From: Leptoclinus maculatus
Lineage: Eukaryota; Chordata; Actinopteri; Perciformes; Stichaeidae
Reading direction: 5' to 3'
NCBI GenBank assembly: GCA_032191485.1
Contig: JAVDOI010000003.1
Span: 14,573,813 to 14,637,812 of the forward strand
DNA: 64,000 bases
Shown here: piece by piece, positions 63,214-64,000 of the stretch
Layout: every line of letters begins with the position of its first letter
Numbering within the stretch: the first letter of the stretch is position 1
The notes under the pieces: generated by a model
The model's database searches: none
What the model was told of the DNA's origin: nothing
What the model saw: only the letters and a program-made list of their open reading frames with translations
Position numbers and translations under genes: made by a program

Positions 63214-64000
63214 TGCATGCGGAAGTATTCGTCTGGGCATGCGTGTCCGTGTGTGTGCGCTATTCAGTGTGTGTATGGACTAGGGCAGGATCAGTGGTGT
63301 AAATCCACACTTGAAAGAGTAGCTCAATCAAGCTCTTTTACCCGTCTCTCTCTCTCTCTCCCCCCCCCCCCCCTCTGTCTCTCTCATCTCGCCGGTGCTC
63401 CCAGTTCATGGGGAGTTGAAGAGTTCACAGGACTAGGGAGCATAAGAGCGCTAGAGAGGGCAAAGAGGAGCGACTAGGAACCTTTACACTTCCCATCAGC
63501 ACCTCTTCCAACTGTCAATCAATCGCCGAGTAAGGAGCAACCATAAAATTGACAGGGAGTTACACAAGTCAATATTTTCTCAACCTACAACATATATACT
63601 ATCGTTCTATTCTCCCTCTTTGTTTAATTGCTGCAGCCGAGTCCTCCTCAATGACAAGTAAAGCCGGTTACTTGAAAAGGGAATAAAAAAAAGCATAACC
63701 TCATATTTTGTTTCCTGTGCAATTTAATAAAGGCAATTTTACACTGGCGAACGTGGAGAAGATGCCCTTCATTATAACAGTGTGCGTTCCCGGCGTGTCC
63801 ATACTTTAATCCCATCTAGTTTAGCATGATAAAGGGCATTACTGCCAGCCAGCTCTGCTGCCCACCCACTCATGTGTGCATGCACATGCACGCAACATGA
63901 AGGAAATACAGTGCCCTCAGGGATTCATGGTTGGATGATGCACCAGCATTCAGGGACGGGATTAGTGGACACTTACTGACACTATGCCACTTCTAGTGAC

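Overview
The window looks like teleost fish nuclear DNA, probably from a ray-finned fish with a compact to medium genome. Evidence: very many long (CA)n/(GT)n, (GA)n and (TA)n microsatellites, spliced genes with GT-AG introns, a piggyBac-type miniature element and other fish-style DNA-transposon debris, and no bacterial-style gene packing. Almost all of the supplied open frames are chance frames or microsatellite translations.

One gene can be supported firmly. It is the 3' half of a quaking (QKI) family STAR/KH RNA-binding protein gene on the minus strand. Four coding exons are visible: 48763-48850 (end of the STAR domain, Qua2 region), 46781-47074 (Ala/Pro/Tyr-rich C-terminal region), 44613-44687 (the QKI-5 nuclear tail with RVHPYQR) and 43346-43362 (last five codons, AATGN, then the stop). 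They join in frame at consensus splice sites. A 3' UTR of about 6.3 kb follows, down to an AATAAA near 37072. The exons for the start, Qua1 and most of the KH domain are not in the window; they must lie beyond 64000. So 48851-64000 is read as a long intron.

The most interesting signal is inside this gene. Directly after the usual donor of the Tyr-rich exon, the frame stays open for exactly 138 nt and meets a second strong donor (AAAG|GTAAAT) in the same phase. Using it would insert 46 residues rich in Gly, Ala and Met between the Tyr-rich region and the nuclear tail, without disturbing the tail. Other isoform-level signals are a 24-nt tandem acceptor, a read-through composite last exon with its own poly(A) signal at 43845, and a quaking response element (ACTAAC) lying across the QKI-5 stop codon with a TAAC half-site in the preceding acceptor. 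Together they suggest autoregulated 3'-end isoform choice.

Layout: 1-7731 intergenic, no gene seen; 7736-8284 piggyBac-type non-autonomous element with TTAA duplication and an acidic frame; 8289-20420 intergenic with microsatellites, a 22-bp minisatellite and a hAT-like fragment; 20421-21097 AT-rich fold-back repeat; 21100-29300 intergenic with a perfect 19-bp-arm palindrome (22774-22814) and a promoter-like CCAAT/CRE/TATA cluster (26525-26595); 29302-30351 two unrecognised coding-like plus-strand segments; 30352-37050 intergenic with the two longest CA arrays; 37055-48850 QKI exons and introns; 48851-64000 upstream intron with microsatellites.
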